Positions 35,195-45,120 of a DNA stretch of 64,000 nt are shown here, piece by piece. A program made the translations under genes and the position numbers. This stretch comes from Psychromonas sp. CNPT3 (GTDB lineage: Bacteria > Pseudomonadota > Gammaproteobacteria > Enterobacterales > Psychromonadaceae). Each line of letters opens with the position of its first letter. Position 1 is the stretch's first letter. The notes under the pieces were generated by a model that saw only the letters and a program-made list of their open reading frames with translations, was not told the DNA's origin and ran no database searches. The stretch spans positions 1,693,883 through 1,757,882 of the forward strand of contig NC_020802.1 in assembly GCF_000153405.2 (NCBI RefSeq), given 5' to 3'.

Positions 35195-36172
35195 ATGTTA
35201 ACGTTTTTAGGCAAACGCTTGCTACAAGCATTGATCGTTATGTTTGTAATAAGTTTAGTCGCATTTGCTATCCAAGATAACCTTGGAGATCCCCTACGCG
35301 AAATGGTGGGTCAATCAGTATCAATGGCAGAGCGTCAAGCTTTACGTGATGAAATGGGCTTAAATGATCCCTATCTCACCAAATATTCACGTTTTATCGG
35401 CAATGCTATGCATGGCGATTTAGGCACATCTTATTTTTTCAAAAAACCTGTTGTCGATATTATTTTAGACAAATTACAAGCGACCCTTGAACTTGTTTTT
35501 GGCGCAGCCTTGATCATCTTATTTGTTGCCATCCCACTTGGGGTTTATTCCGCTATACATCCTAAAAATATAACCACCAAATTAATAATGACGTTTAGTA
35601 GTTTAGGTATTTCTGTTCCCGTCTTCTTAACGGCTATCATGTTAATGTATGTTTTTTCTATTGAACTTAATTGGCTCCCATCGTATGGACGTGGCGACAC
35701 GGTTAATGTTTTAGGTTGGGAAACCGGATTTCTAACAAAAGATGGCTTACTGCATTTGATTTTACCTTGTGTTTCGCTTGCATCCATCATGCTACCTCTG
35801 TTTATTCGTTTAGTGCGATCCGAAATGCTCGAAGCGTTAAGCTCTGAATATGTAAAATTTGCAACGGCAAAAGGCCTTGCAATGCATAAGATTTATTACC
35901 AACATGCACTCAAAAACACCATGCTTCCCGTACTTACCGTTGGCGGTGTGCAAATCGGTACGATGGTCGCCTACACCATATTAACGGAAACTGTTTTTCA
36001 ATGGCCCGGTACTGGATTTCTTTTCTTAGAAGCGATTAACCGCGTTGATACCCCCTTGATCACAGCTTATGTTATTTTTGTTGGCCTTATTTTCGTTGTC
36101 ACCAATACGCTTGTCGATCTCTTATACGGTGTGATCAACCCAACCGTTGATATCACTGGAAAAGGAGCTTAA
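35195..36172 (+). CDS. DppB-type ABC permease
   Basis: A 325-residue inner-membrane permease of the DppB/OppB type with six transmembrane helices. The start MLTFLGKRLLQALIVMFVIS and the DLGTSYFFKKPVVDIILDKL segment are typical of this subfamily. The EAA-loop region, EYVKFATAKGLAMHKIYYQHALKN, contacts the ATPase. It lies 3 bp before the second permease gene. AAAGGAAG precedes the ATG. Confidence 0.93.
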   Translation: MLTFLGKRLLQALIVMFVISLVAFAIQDNLGDPLREMVGQSVSMAERQALRDEMGLNDPYLTKYSRFIGNAMHGDLGTSYFFKKPVVDIILDKLQATLELVFGAALIILFVAIPLGVYSAIHPKNITTKLIMTFSSLGISVPVFLTAIMLMYVFSIELNWLPSYGRGDTVNVLGWETGFLTKDGLLHLILPCVSLASIMLPLFIRLVRSEMLEALSSEYVKFATAKGLAMHKIYYQHALKNTMLPVLTVGGVQIGTMVAYTILTETVFQWPGTGFLFLEAINRVDTPLITAYVIFVGLIFVVTNTLVDLLYGVINPTVDITGKGA

Positions 36173-36175
36173 AAC

Positions 36176-37126
36176 ATGAATTCCACACTTACCGACAATA
36201 ACGAGTCTATTAGCGCTTTTACTCGTTTTAAAAACTCAGATTTTATCTATTATTTTCTAAAAGATAAAACCGCGATGCTAAGCTTTGCTTTTTTCTTAGC
36301 CTTTTTAATGGCAGCGATCTTTGCACCTTTGATCGCGCCAACCAATCCTTATGATCTTATGAGTATTGATCTGATGGACTCAGAGCTTCCACCCTCTTGG
36401 CTTGTGGATGGTGATGAACGCTTTTTATTAGGCACCGACGATCAAGGTCGTGATATTTTATCAACTATTTTGTATGGATCTCGTTTATCATTAACCATTG
36501 GTTTTTGTGCCGTTGCATTACAATTAGTACTGGGTATTATTATTGGCCTTTCTTCCGGCTACTTTGGTGGCAAGATAGACAGTTTCTTAATGCGTTTTGC
36601 AGATGTACAACTGTCTTTTTCAACCATGATGGTCGCCATTATTTTCTCCGCTATTTTTAAAGCAACCTTTGGCGCTGAATTTTATTCCGAATATGCGGTG
36701 CTGATACTGGTTATTATCATTGGTGTTGCCGAATGGCCACAATATGCACGTACTATTCGAGCATCGGTATTAGCTGAGCGTAATAAAGAATATGTAGAAG
36801 CAGCTAAAGTGATGGGACTTGACTCTTTTCGTATTATGTTCCGTCATATACTGCCTAATTGTCTCTCTCCTATTCTAGTGATTTCAACGGTGCAAATTGC
36901 CAATGCAATCATGTCAGAAGCTGCCCTCTCATTTTTAGGCCTTGGTTTACCTATTGACCAGCCTTCATTAGGCGCTTTAATAAGTACTGGTTTTAAATAT
37001 ATCTTCTCAGGACAATGGTGGATAACCGCATTCCCGGGTGTCGTTCTTATCAGTTTAGTGTTGGTTATTAACCTTCTTGGCGACTGGTTACGTGATGTGT
37101 TTAACCCAAAAATCTATAAAGGCTAA
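36176..37126 (+). CDS. DppC-type ABC permease
   Basis: A 316-residue DppC/OppC-type permease that pairs with the upstream DppB-type subunit. It has the family's N-terminal cytoplasmic stretch, a first helix at about 35-55, the LLGTDDQGRDILSTILYGSR signature and the EAA loop EYVEAAKVMGLDSFRIMFRHILPN. It is last in the operon. A perfect 32-bp palindrome follows as terminator. Confidence 0.93.
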   Translation: MNSTLTDNNESISAFTRFKNSDFIYYFLKDKTAMLSFAFFLAFLMAAIFAPLIAPTNPYDLMSIDLMDSELPPSWLVDGDERFLLGTDDQGRDILSTILYGSRLSLTIGFCAVALQLVLGIIIGLSSGYFGGKIDSFLMRFADVQLSFSTMMVAIIFSAIFKATFGAEFYSEYAVLILVIIIGVAEWPQYARTIRASVLAERNKEYVEAAKVMGLDSFRIMFRHILPNCLSPILVISTVQIANAIMSEAALSFLGLGLPIDQPSLGALISTGFKYIFSGQWWITAFPGVVLISLVLVINLLGDWLRDVFNPKIYKG

Positions 37127-37134
37127 AATAAAGT

Positions 37135-37166
37135 CGAAAAAAGTGTTTAATTAAACACTTTTTTCG
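37135..37166. terminator. Terminator of the peptide ABC operon
   Basis: A perfect 32-bp palindrome with A6 and T6 tracts inside the stem (CGAAAAAAGTG...CACTTTTTTCG), 8 bp after the last gene. Confidence 0.88.
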
Positions 37167-37305
37167 CGATCTCTTCTTTTGCTCTGCAAAGATTTTATCG
37201 GAAAATAATCCTCTAATCTAAATCACTTACGTAAAGCTTCACACCAACTTTTTACCTATCTTCTCCCTTACACCTATTTATTTTTAATAGTTATTAACTT
37301 CAAGG

Positions 37306-37334
37306 TTAAGAAATTGTAAACATTAGGCTATAAT
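37306..37334 (+). promoter_or_regulatory. Sigma-70 promoter of ygiQ
   Basis: TTAAGA, 17-bp spacer, then a perfect TATAAT (37329-37334), 36 bp upstream of the start codon. Confidence 0.6.
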
Positions 37335-37370
37335 CCGCGCCTATTATTTTAATCTCGTTTAGGTATATGT

Positions 37371-39599
37371 ATGACTCTTGATCTTCTGCAAGCGGATCGC
37401 CCGCTTTTCTCTTATCCCTCTTTTAAATCAAGAGCAGAAAACCCTGCGCCTTTTTTGCCCATGTCGCGTAAAGAGATGAAAATATTAGGCTGGGACAGTT
37501 GTGATATTATTATTGTGGTGGGTGACGCTTATGTTGATCACCCAAGTTTTGGCATGGCAGTGATTGGCCGTACATTAGAAGCTCAGGGCTACCGCGTCGG
37601 CATTATTGCGCAGCCTGATTGGCACAGCAAAGATGATTTTATGCGTTTAGGTAAACCCAATCTGTTTTTTGGGGTCTCAGCCGGTAATATGGACTCAATG
37701 ATCAACCGCTATACGGCCGAGCGCCGAATGCGTCACGACGATGCTTATACGCCTAACAATGAAGGTGGTAAACGCCCTGATCGCGCGGTACTTGCCTACA
37801 CACAGCGTTGTAAAGAAGCTTATAAAGAAGTGCCGGTACTGATTGGTGGGATTGAAGCCAGCCTACGCCGTATTGCCCATTATGATTATTGGTCCGATAA
37901 AGTGCGCCACTCTGTTTTATTAGACTCTAAAGCCGATATTCTCGTGTTTGGTAATGCAGAGCGCCCTTTACTTGAATTTGCACATCGTCTTTCTTTGGGT
38001 GAATCCGTTCAAAGTATGCCCGATATACGAGGCACCGCACTCCTACTTAAAGAAGCATTACCCGGTTGGAGTGGCCTTGACTCACAGCAAGTTGATAAGC
38101 TGGGTAAAATTGATCCGATCATTAACCCTTATGCTGATATCAATGTTGCCTGTGCGACTCAAAAATTAGCAGATCAAAGTAGTGCATCACAAGTCATTAC
38201 CCAAATCATTGAAGTTTTACCGGCGCCAACCCTTACGCCCAAGAAAAAACCATGGGAAAAAACATATATTTTGCTACCAAGCTATGAAAAAGTTAGCCAA
38301 AATAAAATGTTATATGCACATACATCGCGCGTCTTACACCAAGAAACGAATCCAGGTTGTGCACGTGCATTGGCGCAATTTCATGGCAAACGTTTACTTT
38401 GGGTTAACCCGCCGGCATACCCTCTTACCACGGAAGAAATAGACGCGGTATTTGGTTTACCTTATAAACGCGTACCACATCCAGCCTATGGCACCGCGAA
38501 GATCCCAGCCTACGATATGATCCGCTTTTCAGTCAATATCATGCGAGGCTGTTTTGGAGGTTGTACTTTTTGCTCTATCACAGAGCATGAAGGCCGCGTG
38601 ATCCAAAGTCGCTCTGAAGATTCTATTATCAAAGAAATAGAAACTATTCGCGACAGTGTGCCTGGATTTACGGGGGTTATCTCGGATCTGGGAGGCCCTA
38701 CGGCGAATATGTATCGCTTAAAATGTAAAAGCGCCAAAGCGGAGCAAACGTGCCGCCGATTGAGCTGCGTTTTTCCTGACATTTGCCATCATATGAGCAC
38801 CGATCACGGACATACCATTGACTTGTATCGCCGCGCTCGTAAATTATCAGGGATCAAAAAAATATTAATCGCATCAGGCGTGCGTTACGATATCGCGGTG
38901 GAAGATCCGCGTTATGTCAAAGAACTCGTCGAGCATCATGTGGGTGGTTATCTAAAAATAGCGCCAGAGCATACCGAAAAAGGTCCTTTAGATAAAATGA
39001 TGAAGCCGACCATGAGCAGTTATGATGCCTTTAAAAAAATGTTTGAGAAATACTCAAAAGCGGCCGGTAAAAAACAATATTTGATCCCGTATTTTATCTC
39101 TGCACATCCGGGTACAACTGATCGCGATATGATCAATTTAGCGTTATGGCTTAAAAGTAATAACTTTAAATTAGATCAAGTACAAAACTTCTATCCTTCA
39201 CCAATGGCTAATGCAACAACCATGTACCACACAGAAAAAAATCCATTGCATAAGGTCAACAATGAAAGTGAAAGCGTGATCACTATCAAAGGGGCAAGAC
39301 AGCGCCGATTACATAAAGCCATTTTGCGTTACCACATTCCTGAAAACTGGCCTCAAATTCGTGAAGTATTAAAAAGTTTAGGCCTTGCACGTAAACTGAT
39401 TGGTCGTGGTGCAAATTGCTTAGTGCCTGCACCATCACGCAATGAAAGTAGCCTTCCAGCCACTAAAGGTAATGCACAAGTGGCATTAACTAAACACATT
39501 GGTTTGGATCAATTTAAACCGAAAAAGAAAAGTGCGCATAAAAAGCTAAATAATAAAAATAAATTTGGATCGACACGTAAGATTAAATTAGGTAAGTAA
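37371..39599 (+). CDS. ygiQ: YgiQ family radical SAM protein
   Basis: A 742-residue radical-SAM protein. The N-terminal cobalamin-binding-like domain includes [18 protein letters not shown]. The cluster motif CxxxCxxC is [17 protein letters not shown] near residue 395. The C-terminal segment holds the DUF3362-type KxxxRYHxPENWP pattern and a basic tail. The family is widespread, but its reaction is not established. The very conserved start ([22 protein letters not shown] follows [10 protein letters not shown]) supports the ATG at 37371. It is monocistronic with a good -10 box upstream and a hairpin downstream. Confidence 0.94.
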   Translation: MTLDLLQADRPLFSYPSFKSRAENPAPFLPMSRKEMKILGWDSCDIIIVVGDAYVDHPSFGMAVIGRTLEAQGYRVGIIAQPDWHSKDDFMRLGKPNLFFGVSAGNMDSMINRYTAERRMRHDDAYTPNNEGGKRPDRAVLAYTQRCKEAYKEVPVLIGGIEASLRRIAHYDYWSDKVRHSVLLDSKADILVFGNAERPLLEFAHRLSLGESVQSMPDIRGTALLLKEALPGWSGLDSQQVDKLGKIDPIINPYADINVACATQKLADQSSASQVITQIIEVLPAPTLTPKKKPWEKTYILLPSYEKVSQNKMLYAHTSRVLHQETNPGCARALAQFHGKRLLWVNPPAYPLTTEEIDAVFGLPYKRVPHPAYGTAKIPAYDMIRFSVNIMRGCFGGCTFCSITEHEGRVIQSRSEDSIIKEIETIRDSVPGFTGVISDLGGPTANMYRLKCKSAKAEQTCRRLSCVFPDICHHMSTDHGHTIDLYRRARKLSGIKKILIASGVRYDIAVEDPRYVKELVEHHVGGYLKIAPEHTEKGPLDKMMKPTMSSYDAFKKMFEKYSKAAGKKQYLIPYFISAHPGTTDRDMINLALWLKSNNFKLDQVQNFYPSPMANATTMYHTEKNPLHKVNNESESVITIKGARQRRLHKAILRYHIPENWPQIREVLKSLGLARKLIGRGANCLVPAPSRNESSLPATKGNAQVALTKHIGLDQFKPKKKSAHKKLNNKNKFGSTRKIKLGK

Positions 39600-39603
39600 A
39601 TTT

Positions 39604-39639
39604 AATGATAATGTGGGCGTTATTGCCTGCATTATCATT
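39604..39639. terminator. Hairpin between ygiQ and the methyltransferase gene
   Basis: A perfect 10-bp stem AATGATAATG/CATTATCATT encloses GGC...GCC. There is no strong T-run. Both convergent genes end here. Confidence 0.55.
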
Positions 39640-39645
39640 GCCTAT

Positions 39646-40485
39646 CTATTTAATATGATAATTGACTAATCGGCATGCATTATTAACATTAGAAAGCCTT
39701 TTCATTAGCCAATATTTGAAGAGTCCCGTCAACTTCCATTCTTGAAATTCTGTGAATCTTTTTGAGGAAACAAAGCTTATTTTTTCATGCCATTGTTCTG
39801 GCTCATGCAAATCGTCCATGGCGAGTTTAAAAGTCGCATTGGTTAATTTAATGCTATCGTGTTTTCCCGAATTTTCACTCATCCATGTATTGGTAATATC
39901 ACACGCAATATCACTGTCATCAAAGATCTGCGCCATATTTTCAAAAAAGTCTTGTACTTGCGCTTTATCAAAATACATCAGCACCCCTTCTATCACAAAC
40001 AGAAACTGTGCATGTGGGTGTTGTTTTTTGAGATCATGCATCCATGTTGTCTCAAACATTGAACTTTTTATAAAAGAAACGCAATCCGGCTCGATCAAAA
40101 TACTTTGACGCAAATCTATCACTTCAGGCAGGTCTAAGTTATAAAATTTCAGCGCTTTGCTTATCTTGTTTTCTATTCTGAAATAACGAGAATCAAGGCC
40201 ACATCCTATTTGCACAATAATGGGGTTTGTATGGGAGTTAATAAATTCTATACTTTTTTCATCAAAATATTTGGCACGTAACGCGCAACCGACAGACGAG
40301 CCTATCGCCTTATCAAAAATAGAAAAATCATATTTTATTTTTTTGACTAATTGACACGCAACTTCATCATAAAAAAATTTATTTTCTCGTAATGATTCTT
40401 TGTGACGCATATATAAAGGGATCAACAGTGTTTTTGCAATATCGCTACTTAAATTGATCTCCTGCTCATTACCCAACTGATACAT
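39646..40485 (-). CDS. Class I SAM methyltransferase of the LCMT/PPM (COG3315) type
   Basis: A 279-residue methyltransferase. The SAM-binding motif I is PIIVQIGCGLDSRYFRI, followed by NLDLPEVIDLRQ (acidic residue for ribose). FLFVIEGVLMYF is the conserved post-motif characteristic of the leucine-carboxyl/polyketide O-methyltransferase group. I start at the ATG at 40485, with TTGGAG at good spacing; a GTG six codons upstream is possible. The substrate is unknown and there are no biosynthetic neighbours. A good Fur-box match lies 22 bp upstream of the ATG, so iron-regulated expression is likely. Relatives are sometimes found in siderophore or natural-product loci. Confidence 0.8.
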   Translation of the reverse strand: MYQLGNEQEINLSSDIAKTLLIPLYMRHKESLRENKFFYDEVACQLVKKIKYDFSIFDKAIGSSVGCALRAKYFDEKSIEFINSHTNPIIVQIGCGLDSRYFRIENKISKALKFYNLDLPEVIDLRQSILIEPDCVSFIKSSMFETTWMHDLKKQHPHAQFLFVIEGVLMYFDKAQVQDFFENMAQIFDDSDIACDITNTWMSENSGKHDSIKLTNATFKLAMDDLHEPEQWHEKISFVSSKRFTEFQEWKLTGLFKYWLMKRLSNVNNACRLVNYHIK

Positions 40486-40506
40486 AACAAACTCCAAACT
40501 CACAAA

Positions 40507-40521
40507 TGATATGAATTATCA
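40507..40521. promoter_or_regulatory. Candidate Fur box upstream of the methyltransferase gene
   Basis: TGATATGAATTATCA matches the 15-bp Fur core TGATAATGATTATCA at 12 positions, with inverted ends TGATA/TATCA. Binding here would block the promoter or early transcript of the methyltransferase gene. Confidence 0.55.
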
Positions 40522-40867
40522 TCTATTAACAATAAACATCAAGATAATTTGTTATTTTTTTATCAAAAAGGTGAATTGAACACACTATTTCCTTTTTTTA
40601 TCATTAATTTAAGAGAAAATAGGAAGTAATATATGAGATATTTTATCTTTTACCAAAACTTTAGCAGTGCGCTAAAAACCCAAAATAAACACAAAAAAGA
40701 CTGAGCATTCAGAGTTCAGCACACGATTGATAATACGTATTATTATGCCGTTCCGACTAGGTTACCAAAAGTTAACTACTTGACTTATTCCTCTGCGCAT
40801 ATAAATATAGCCATGACACTTCAAGATGAAAAATAAGTTAATGCATTAACTGATAAGGTACACTCAG
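40522..40867. other. Intergenic region with a possible 23-codon ORF and a palindromic operator
   Basis: A 23-codon frame (40633-40704, MRYFIFYQNFSSALKT...) has an AGGAAG ribosome site 7-8 bp before its ATG but no known homologue. A perfect 14-bp palindrome ATAATACGTATTAT lies at 40730-40743, about 125 bp upstream of nfsB, and resembles a repressor operator. Either could be chance. Confidence 0.3.
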
Positions 40868-41524
40868 ATGAAAAGCCCAATCATTACCGATTTAGAAAAT
40901 CGTTATACCACTAAAAAATATGATCCTAGTAAAAAAGTAAGCGCTGAAGATCTTGGTGTTTTACTCGAAGCACTACGCCTCTCTCCTTCATCAATAAACT
41001 CCCAACCCTGGCAGTTTATTGTACTTGAATCAGATAGTGCGAAACAAAAAATGAGTGATACCTTTGTCAATATGCATCAATTTAATCAACACCATATTAA
41101 CGCAGCTTCACATGTGATCCTATTTGCACATAAAACCACTTATCAGCGTAAAGATTATGAACACGTAATAGATAAAGGTATCCTTGATAAAAGAATGCCC
41201 GCAGAACAAAAAGAAGCTGCGTTGGCAGCCTATGGCTTTGTTGAACTCAATGAAGACGCACAAGGCGAGCATAAAGCATGGACTAAATCGCAAACCTATA
41301 TTGCGTTAGGCAATGCACTGCATACACTGGCACGTTTAAATATTGACTCGACTACAATGGAAGGAATTGATACTGCATTGATTTCTGACGCGTTTTATAA
41401 GCAACTTGACGGTTATGAATGCCATGTCGCACTGGCGATTGGCTACCGCGACAGCAGTGAAGACTATAATGCACCTTTGCCCAAATCAAGAAAAGCATTT
41501 GCAGATGTTATTACAATACTTTGA
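40868..41524 (+). CDS. nfsB: Oxygen-insensitive NAD(P)H nitroreductase / dihydropteridine reductase
   Basis: A 218-residue FMN flavoprotein of the NfsB/NfnB group. The N-terminal RYTTKKYD and LRLSPSSINSQPWQFIV segments bind FMN. The GIDTALISDAF and C-terminal GYRDSSEDYNAPLPKSRK regions match NfsB. It reduces nitro compounds, quinones and possibly pterins with NAD(P)H. It is monocistronic with its own terminator. Its upstream region has a 14-bp palindrome that may bind a regulator. Confidence 0.92.
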   Translation: MKSPIITDLENRYTTKKYDPSKKVSAEDLGVLLEALRLSPSSINSQPWQFIVLESDSAKQKMSDTFVNMHQFNQHHINAASHVILFAHKTTYQRKDYEHVIDKGILDKRMPAEQKEAALAAYGFVELNEDAQGEHKAWTKSQTYIALGNALHTLARLNIDSTTMEGIDTALISDAFYKQLDGYECHVALAIGYRDSSEDYNAPLPKSRKAFADVITIL

Positions 41525-41544
41525 GTTTTATCACTCGATTTTAA

Positions 41545-41581
41545 TTTAAAAAGCCAAGGATCCTCTGACTGGCTTTTTAAA
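41545..41581. terminator. Terminator between nfsB and recR
   Basis: A 12-bp perfect stem TTTAAAAAGCCA/TGGCTTTTTAAA with a 13-nt loop. It works in both directions. Confidence 0.82.
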
Positions 41582-41632
41582 TTTCACAAACTTATGCTCT
41601 GTTTTATCGGCTGATAACATAATATAGACAGA

Positions 41633-42232
41633 TTATATCTCTGATCGTCCGGCAAAAGAATGTGACAAGGTAGTACTGTCCACATATTCTAATTCGCCAC
41701 CAACTGGCACTCCATGTGCAATACGGCTCACTTTGACATGGAATTTTTTAGCGATCTCCGCAATATAATAGGCCGTAGCTTCACCTTCTACGGTTGGATT
41801 GGTCGCCAAAATAACTTCGGTCACGTGTGGCGCTGAAATTTGTTGCTCTAATAATGCTAACCCTAATTGCTCAGGACCAATACCATCGAGCGGCGAGAGA
41901 TGCCCCATTAACACAAAATAAGTACCTGAAAATAAAGCAGTTTGCTCTATTGCTAATACATCAACCGGCATTTCAACCACGCAGATTTGACCATTCACTT
42001 TACGTTTTTCATTACTGCAAAGCGAGCAGAGATTTAACTCTGTAAACGTTCGACATTGCTGACAGTGCCCGATTTCATGCACCCCTCTTTCTAATAAATG
42101 ACTGAGTTTTAACGCGCCACTGCGATTTTTATCGAGAAGATGGTAAGTCATACGCTGTGCAGATTTTGGACCGACGCCCGGCAAACATTGTAATGCTTGC
42201 ATCAATTCATCAAGTAAAGAAGTTGAGCTCAT
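41633..42232 (-). CDS. recR: Recombination protein RecR
   Basis: RecR acts with RecF/RecO to load RecA at gaps. A helix-hairpin-helix ([12 protein letters not shown]) is followed by a four-cysteine zinc finger (CQQC...CSLC) and a Toprim domain ([30 protein letters not shown]). I start at the ATG at 42232 ([10 protein letters not shown]), which matches the family start and gives 199 residues. The open frame extends 25 codons further without similarity. It is the last gene of the apt-dnaX-ybaB-recR block. Confidence 0.95.
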   Translation of the reverse strand: MSSTSLLDELMQALQCLPGVGPKSAQRMTYHLLDKNRSGALKLSHLLERGVHEIGHCQQCRTFTELNLCSLCSNEKRKVNGQICVVEMPVDVLAIEQTALFSGTYFVLMGHLSPLDGIGPEQLGLALLEQQISAPHVTEVILATNPTVEGEATAYYIAEIAKKFHVKVSRIAHGVPVGGELEYVDSTTLSHSFAGRSEI

Positions 42233-42386
42233 AATATTCTTATTGGTAAAGTAAAAAGGTAGGCCGTTAACCTCAGAAGAAATAGCGTTTAGCTCCCTTT
42301 CAGACACCCTAAACGCTATGATCCATCTATATCAGTGCGACGCCTAAATTAAAAATTAGTCGCCTAAAGGATAAACATCTTTTATA

Positions 42387-42719
42387 TTAGAATGGCATTT
42401 TAAAACCCGGTGGCAATTCCATGCCTCCGGTTATGCCACTCATTTTATCTTTGTTAACTTCTTCAATGCGGCGCACTGCATCATTAACCGCAGCCGCAAT
42501 TAAATCTTCTAACATCTCTTTGTCGTCACTCATTAACTCGTCATCAATTTCAACTTTACGCACATTATGATTGCCTAATAGCGTAATTTTAACTAACCCT
42601 GCGCCCGATTCACCGACGACTTCTGTGTTTGCGATTTCTGCTTGCGCTTTTTGCATATTTGCTTGCATTTCTTGCGCTTTTTTCATCAAATCGCCCATAC
42701 CACCTTTACCACTAAACAT
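42387..42719 (-). CDS. ybaB: YbaB/EbfC nucleoid-associated protein
   Basis: A 110-residue DNA-binding dimer of the YbaB/EbfC family. The start [26 protein letters not shown] and the [19 protein letters not shown] segment are diagnostic. It lies 41 bp after dnaX and 154 bp before recR, the standard gammaproteobacterial order. Confidence 0.96.
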   Translation of the reverse strand: MFSGKGGMGDLMKKAQEMQANMQKAQAEIANTEVVGESGAGLVKITLLGNHNVRKVEIDDELMSDDKEMLEDLIAAAVNDAVRRIEEVNKDKMSGITGGMELPPGFKMPF

Positions 42720-42760
42720 AATGTCTCTCTTTTATAGTTAACAATATAATTTTCATAAAA

Positions 42761-45115
42761 TTATAACGGGATGATGCTATTTGCATAGATCTTTGCATCA
42801 AAATCAGTGACAAATTTTTGAATGTTGGGATCATCACAAATCGTTTGCTTTGCTTGATCAATACATTTTTGAAAAATATTAGATTCCAACTCAAAGGCAC
42901 TTAACTGACCCGCCACTTCACCGACTTCAATATACATGGTTGTTTGCTCACCTAAGTGTGCTTTTAAGGATCGCTGTAACTGCTCACATAATTGGCCGTT
43001 ATTTAATAAATGTTGTTGCGCTCGGCACAAGGTTAATAACACTTGCTCATTTACCTGTTTAAATACGCAATTTTTCGCTAATAATTTTACTAATCCGACA
43101 AGCTTCATTTGTAATATCAACAGTGACCAAGGATCGGTTAATTTATCTTCTACATATTGGGCGCCATCAATTTGTACATCCTCATTCGCATCGATAATAA
43201 AGTAAGCAGGCGCAATAAACTCACTTTGCGCCGTACTGCGTTGCACAAAATCATCTTGATCTTGCTCAACGCGACTCTCTATGGGGGCTGGCAGGTGCTC
43301 CGCTATGACAATATTTTGCTGATCGGGCATCACAATTGAATTTGTCGCGACACTTAGAGCATTACTATGCTCGACTCTTTGTAAAGGCGCCTCTTTTACG
43401 CCTAGAGCGCGCTCGTTAACATTATGCTTTGATAATGTAACATGAGGCGCATTTTTTTCTACTGGCGCGACAACAACAGCGTCAAGTGTCGCTAACGTTG
43501 TCGCCAGTGGCTTTTTTGGCGCAGCTCTTTTTAAACGATGGCTACGTAACATATTACGTGAATGGGTTAATTGCTCGACCGATTTTTTAGCTAGCAGCAC
43601 AGGATCTTGACTGTCAGGACTCGGAGCTACCTCCAGATCCTGATGAAAATTCTCAGCCTGTTGAGGGGCCATCGTATTGATATTGAGCGCACTCTCGGCA
43701 GGACTTATCTCCTGATGAAGAGGTTGCTCTACGAACGTATTTTCAACTGGCATTGGCATCACCCGCTCATCACGACTCGCTGCTAAAATTGGCACCTCGT
43801 TTTGAGTGGTTTGAAAATCAGCTTGCAAGGATTGAGAGTCCGGTTGAGAGGCATGAAAGTCTGGCATCTCTGTTTCTAACACAGGCGCCGTTGAAGTCTT
43901 TTCACCGCTCACTTCAATCGGCATTGCTTGTGGCGACACCGTTACTTGAGGCGAGGGAACCGGCGTACTCTCAATGCTCTTTATCTCGGCATTAGCTTCG
44001 CCTAAAAGGCCTAATTGGCTTTCATCAAGCGCCAAATATTGCGCTGGTTTAAAGGCAAGCAAACGCATCACTGTCATTTCAAATGCTATCTTTCCGTTCG
44101 GTGCAAACGCATAATCTTTATAGCCCTGCACTGCAATTTGATAATACAATTGCAATTCTTCAGCGCTTAACCTATCTGCAAATAACTGTAATGTGCTTTT
44201 TTTAACATCATGTGGGCGATTTAACATCTGCAATAAAGCGGTTTGATGGCATAATGTGGCGAGCTCTTGATGTAATTTAGCAAAATCAGCCCCCAAATGT
44301 ACAAACTCTTGTATTTTAGCAAAGACTTTTTCCACATCACCCGACGCAATAAAATGCAATAAATAATGTAAATGATGATTATCAATCGTGCCTAACATTT
44401 TAAGCACCGCTTGATATTCAATATGACCGGAGCCAAATGCCAACGCTTGATCTGTTAAGCTCAAAGCATCTCGCATACTGCCATCCGCTGCATTGGCAAT
44501 CGCTGTTAACGACGCACCATCAAAGGTCGCTTGCTCTTGATCTAAAATATAACGCAGTTGCTTTTCAATTTGCTCAGGTAACAACGCTTTTAAATGGAAT
44601 TGTAAACAACGCGATAAAACAGTGATCGGAAGTTTTTGTGGGTCGGTCGTCGCCAATAAGAATTTAACATATTCAGGCGGCTCTTCTAGCGTCTTTAATA
44701 GCGCGTTAAAACTATGCTTAGAAAGCATATGCACTTCATCGATAAGATAAACTTTATAACGCCCAACTGTCGGCTTATATTGTACATTATCAAGCATCTC
44801 ACGCGTATCATCGACTTTAGTACGAGATGCCGCATCGATTTCTAATAAATCAACAAAATGCCCCGCATCAATCGCTAGGCAAAATTCACACTGCCCACAA
44901 GGTGTTGCGGTCACACCCTGCTCGCAGTTTAAGCTTTTCGCAAGAATACGCGCGATACTGGTTTTACCCACGCCGCGTGTACCACTAAATAAATAAGCAT
45001 GATGCACTCTATTTTGTGTTAAACCATTCGATAATGCGGTTAACACATGCTCTTGGCCAATCACTTCTGAAAAATTATGTGGTCGCCATTTTCTTGCTAA
45101 TACTTTATAACTCAC
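42761..45115 (-). CDS. dnaX: DNA polymerase III subunits tau and gamma
   Basis: DnaX is the clamp-loader ATPase of the replicative polymerase. Full-length tau here is 784 residues, longer than in E. coli (643), mainly because of a long Pro/Glu/Gln-rich linker at about 375-640. Domain I has Walker A (GTRGVGKTS), the zinc module C...CGQCEFC and Walker B with sensor (YLIDEVHMLS). The C-terminal domain V, which contacts DnaE, resumes near residue 660. A programmed frameshift signal near codon 533 would give a shorter gamma of about 544 residues. apt lies 5 bp upstream and ybaB 41 bp downstream. Confidence 0.96.
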   Translation of the reverse strand: MSYKVLARKWRPHNFSEVIGQEHVLTALSNGLTQNRVHHAYLFSGTRGVGKTSIARILAKSLNCEQGVTATPCGQCEFCLAIDAGHFVDLLEIDAASRTKVDDTREMLDNVQYKPTVGRYKVYLIDEVHMLSKHSFNALLKTLEEPPEYVKFLLATTDPQKLPITVLSRCLQFHLKALLPEQIEKQLRYILDQEQATFDGASLTAIANAADGSMRDALSLTDQALAFGSGHIEYQAVLKMLGTIDNHHLHYLLHFIASGDVEKVFAKIQEFVHLGADFAKLHQELATLCHQTALLQMLNRPHDVKKSTLQLFADRLSAEELQLYYQIAVQGYKDYAFAPNGKIAFEMTVMRLLAFKPAQYLALDESQLGLLGEANAEIKSIESTPVPSPQVTVSPQAMPIEVSGEKTSTAPVLETEMPDFHASQPDSQSLQADFQTTQNEVPILAASRDERVMPMPVENTFVEQPLHQEISPAESALNINTMAPQQAENFHQDLEVAPSPDSQDPVLLAKKSVEQLTHSRNMLRSHRLKRAAPKKPLATTLATLDAVVVAPVEKNAPHVTLSKHNVNERALGVKEAPLQRVEHSNALSVATNSIVMPDQQNIVIAEHLPAPIESRVEQDQDDFVQRSTAQSEFIAPAYFIIDANEDVQIDGAQYVEDKLTDPWSLLILQMKLVGLVKLLAKNCVFKQVNEQVLLTLCRAQQHLLNNGQLCEQLQRSLKAHLGEQTTMYIEVGEVAGQLSAFELESNIFQKCIDQAKQTICDDPNIQKFVTDFDAKIYANSIIPL
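43461..43517 (-). promoter_or_regulatory. Programmed -1 ribosomal frameshift signal in dnaX
   Basis: The slippery heptamer A-AAA-AAG lies at 43517-43511, in the correct phase (third base of Pro533 then two Lys codons). Two bases later a stem begins: 7 bp, a 2-nt bulge, then 5 bp (43508-43497 with 43474-43461), with a nested AGCG/CGCT hairpin. An AAAGAG purine tract lies upstream. After slippage the new frame gives nine residues and a TGA (43484-43482). Confidence 0.88.
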
Positions 45116-45120
45116 TAAAT

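Noticed and set aside
42936-44625. Several plus-strand frames opposite dnaX
   Set aside because: They are antisense shadows of the well-supported dnaX reading frame and have no independent signals.
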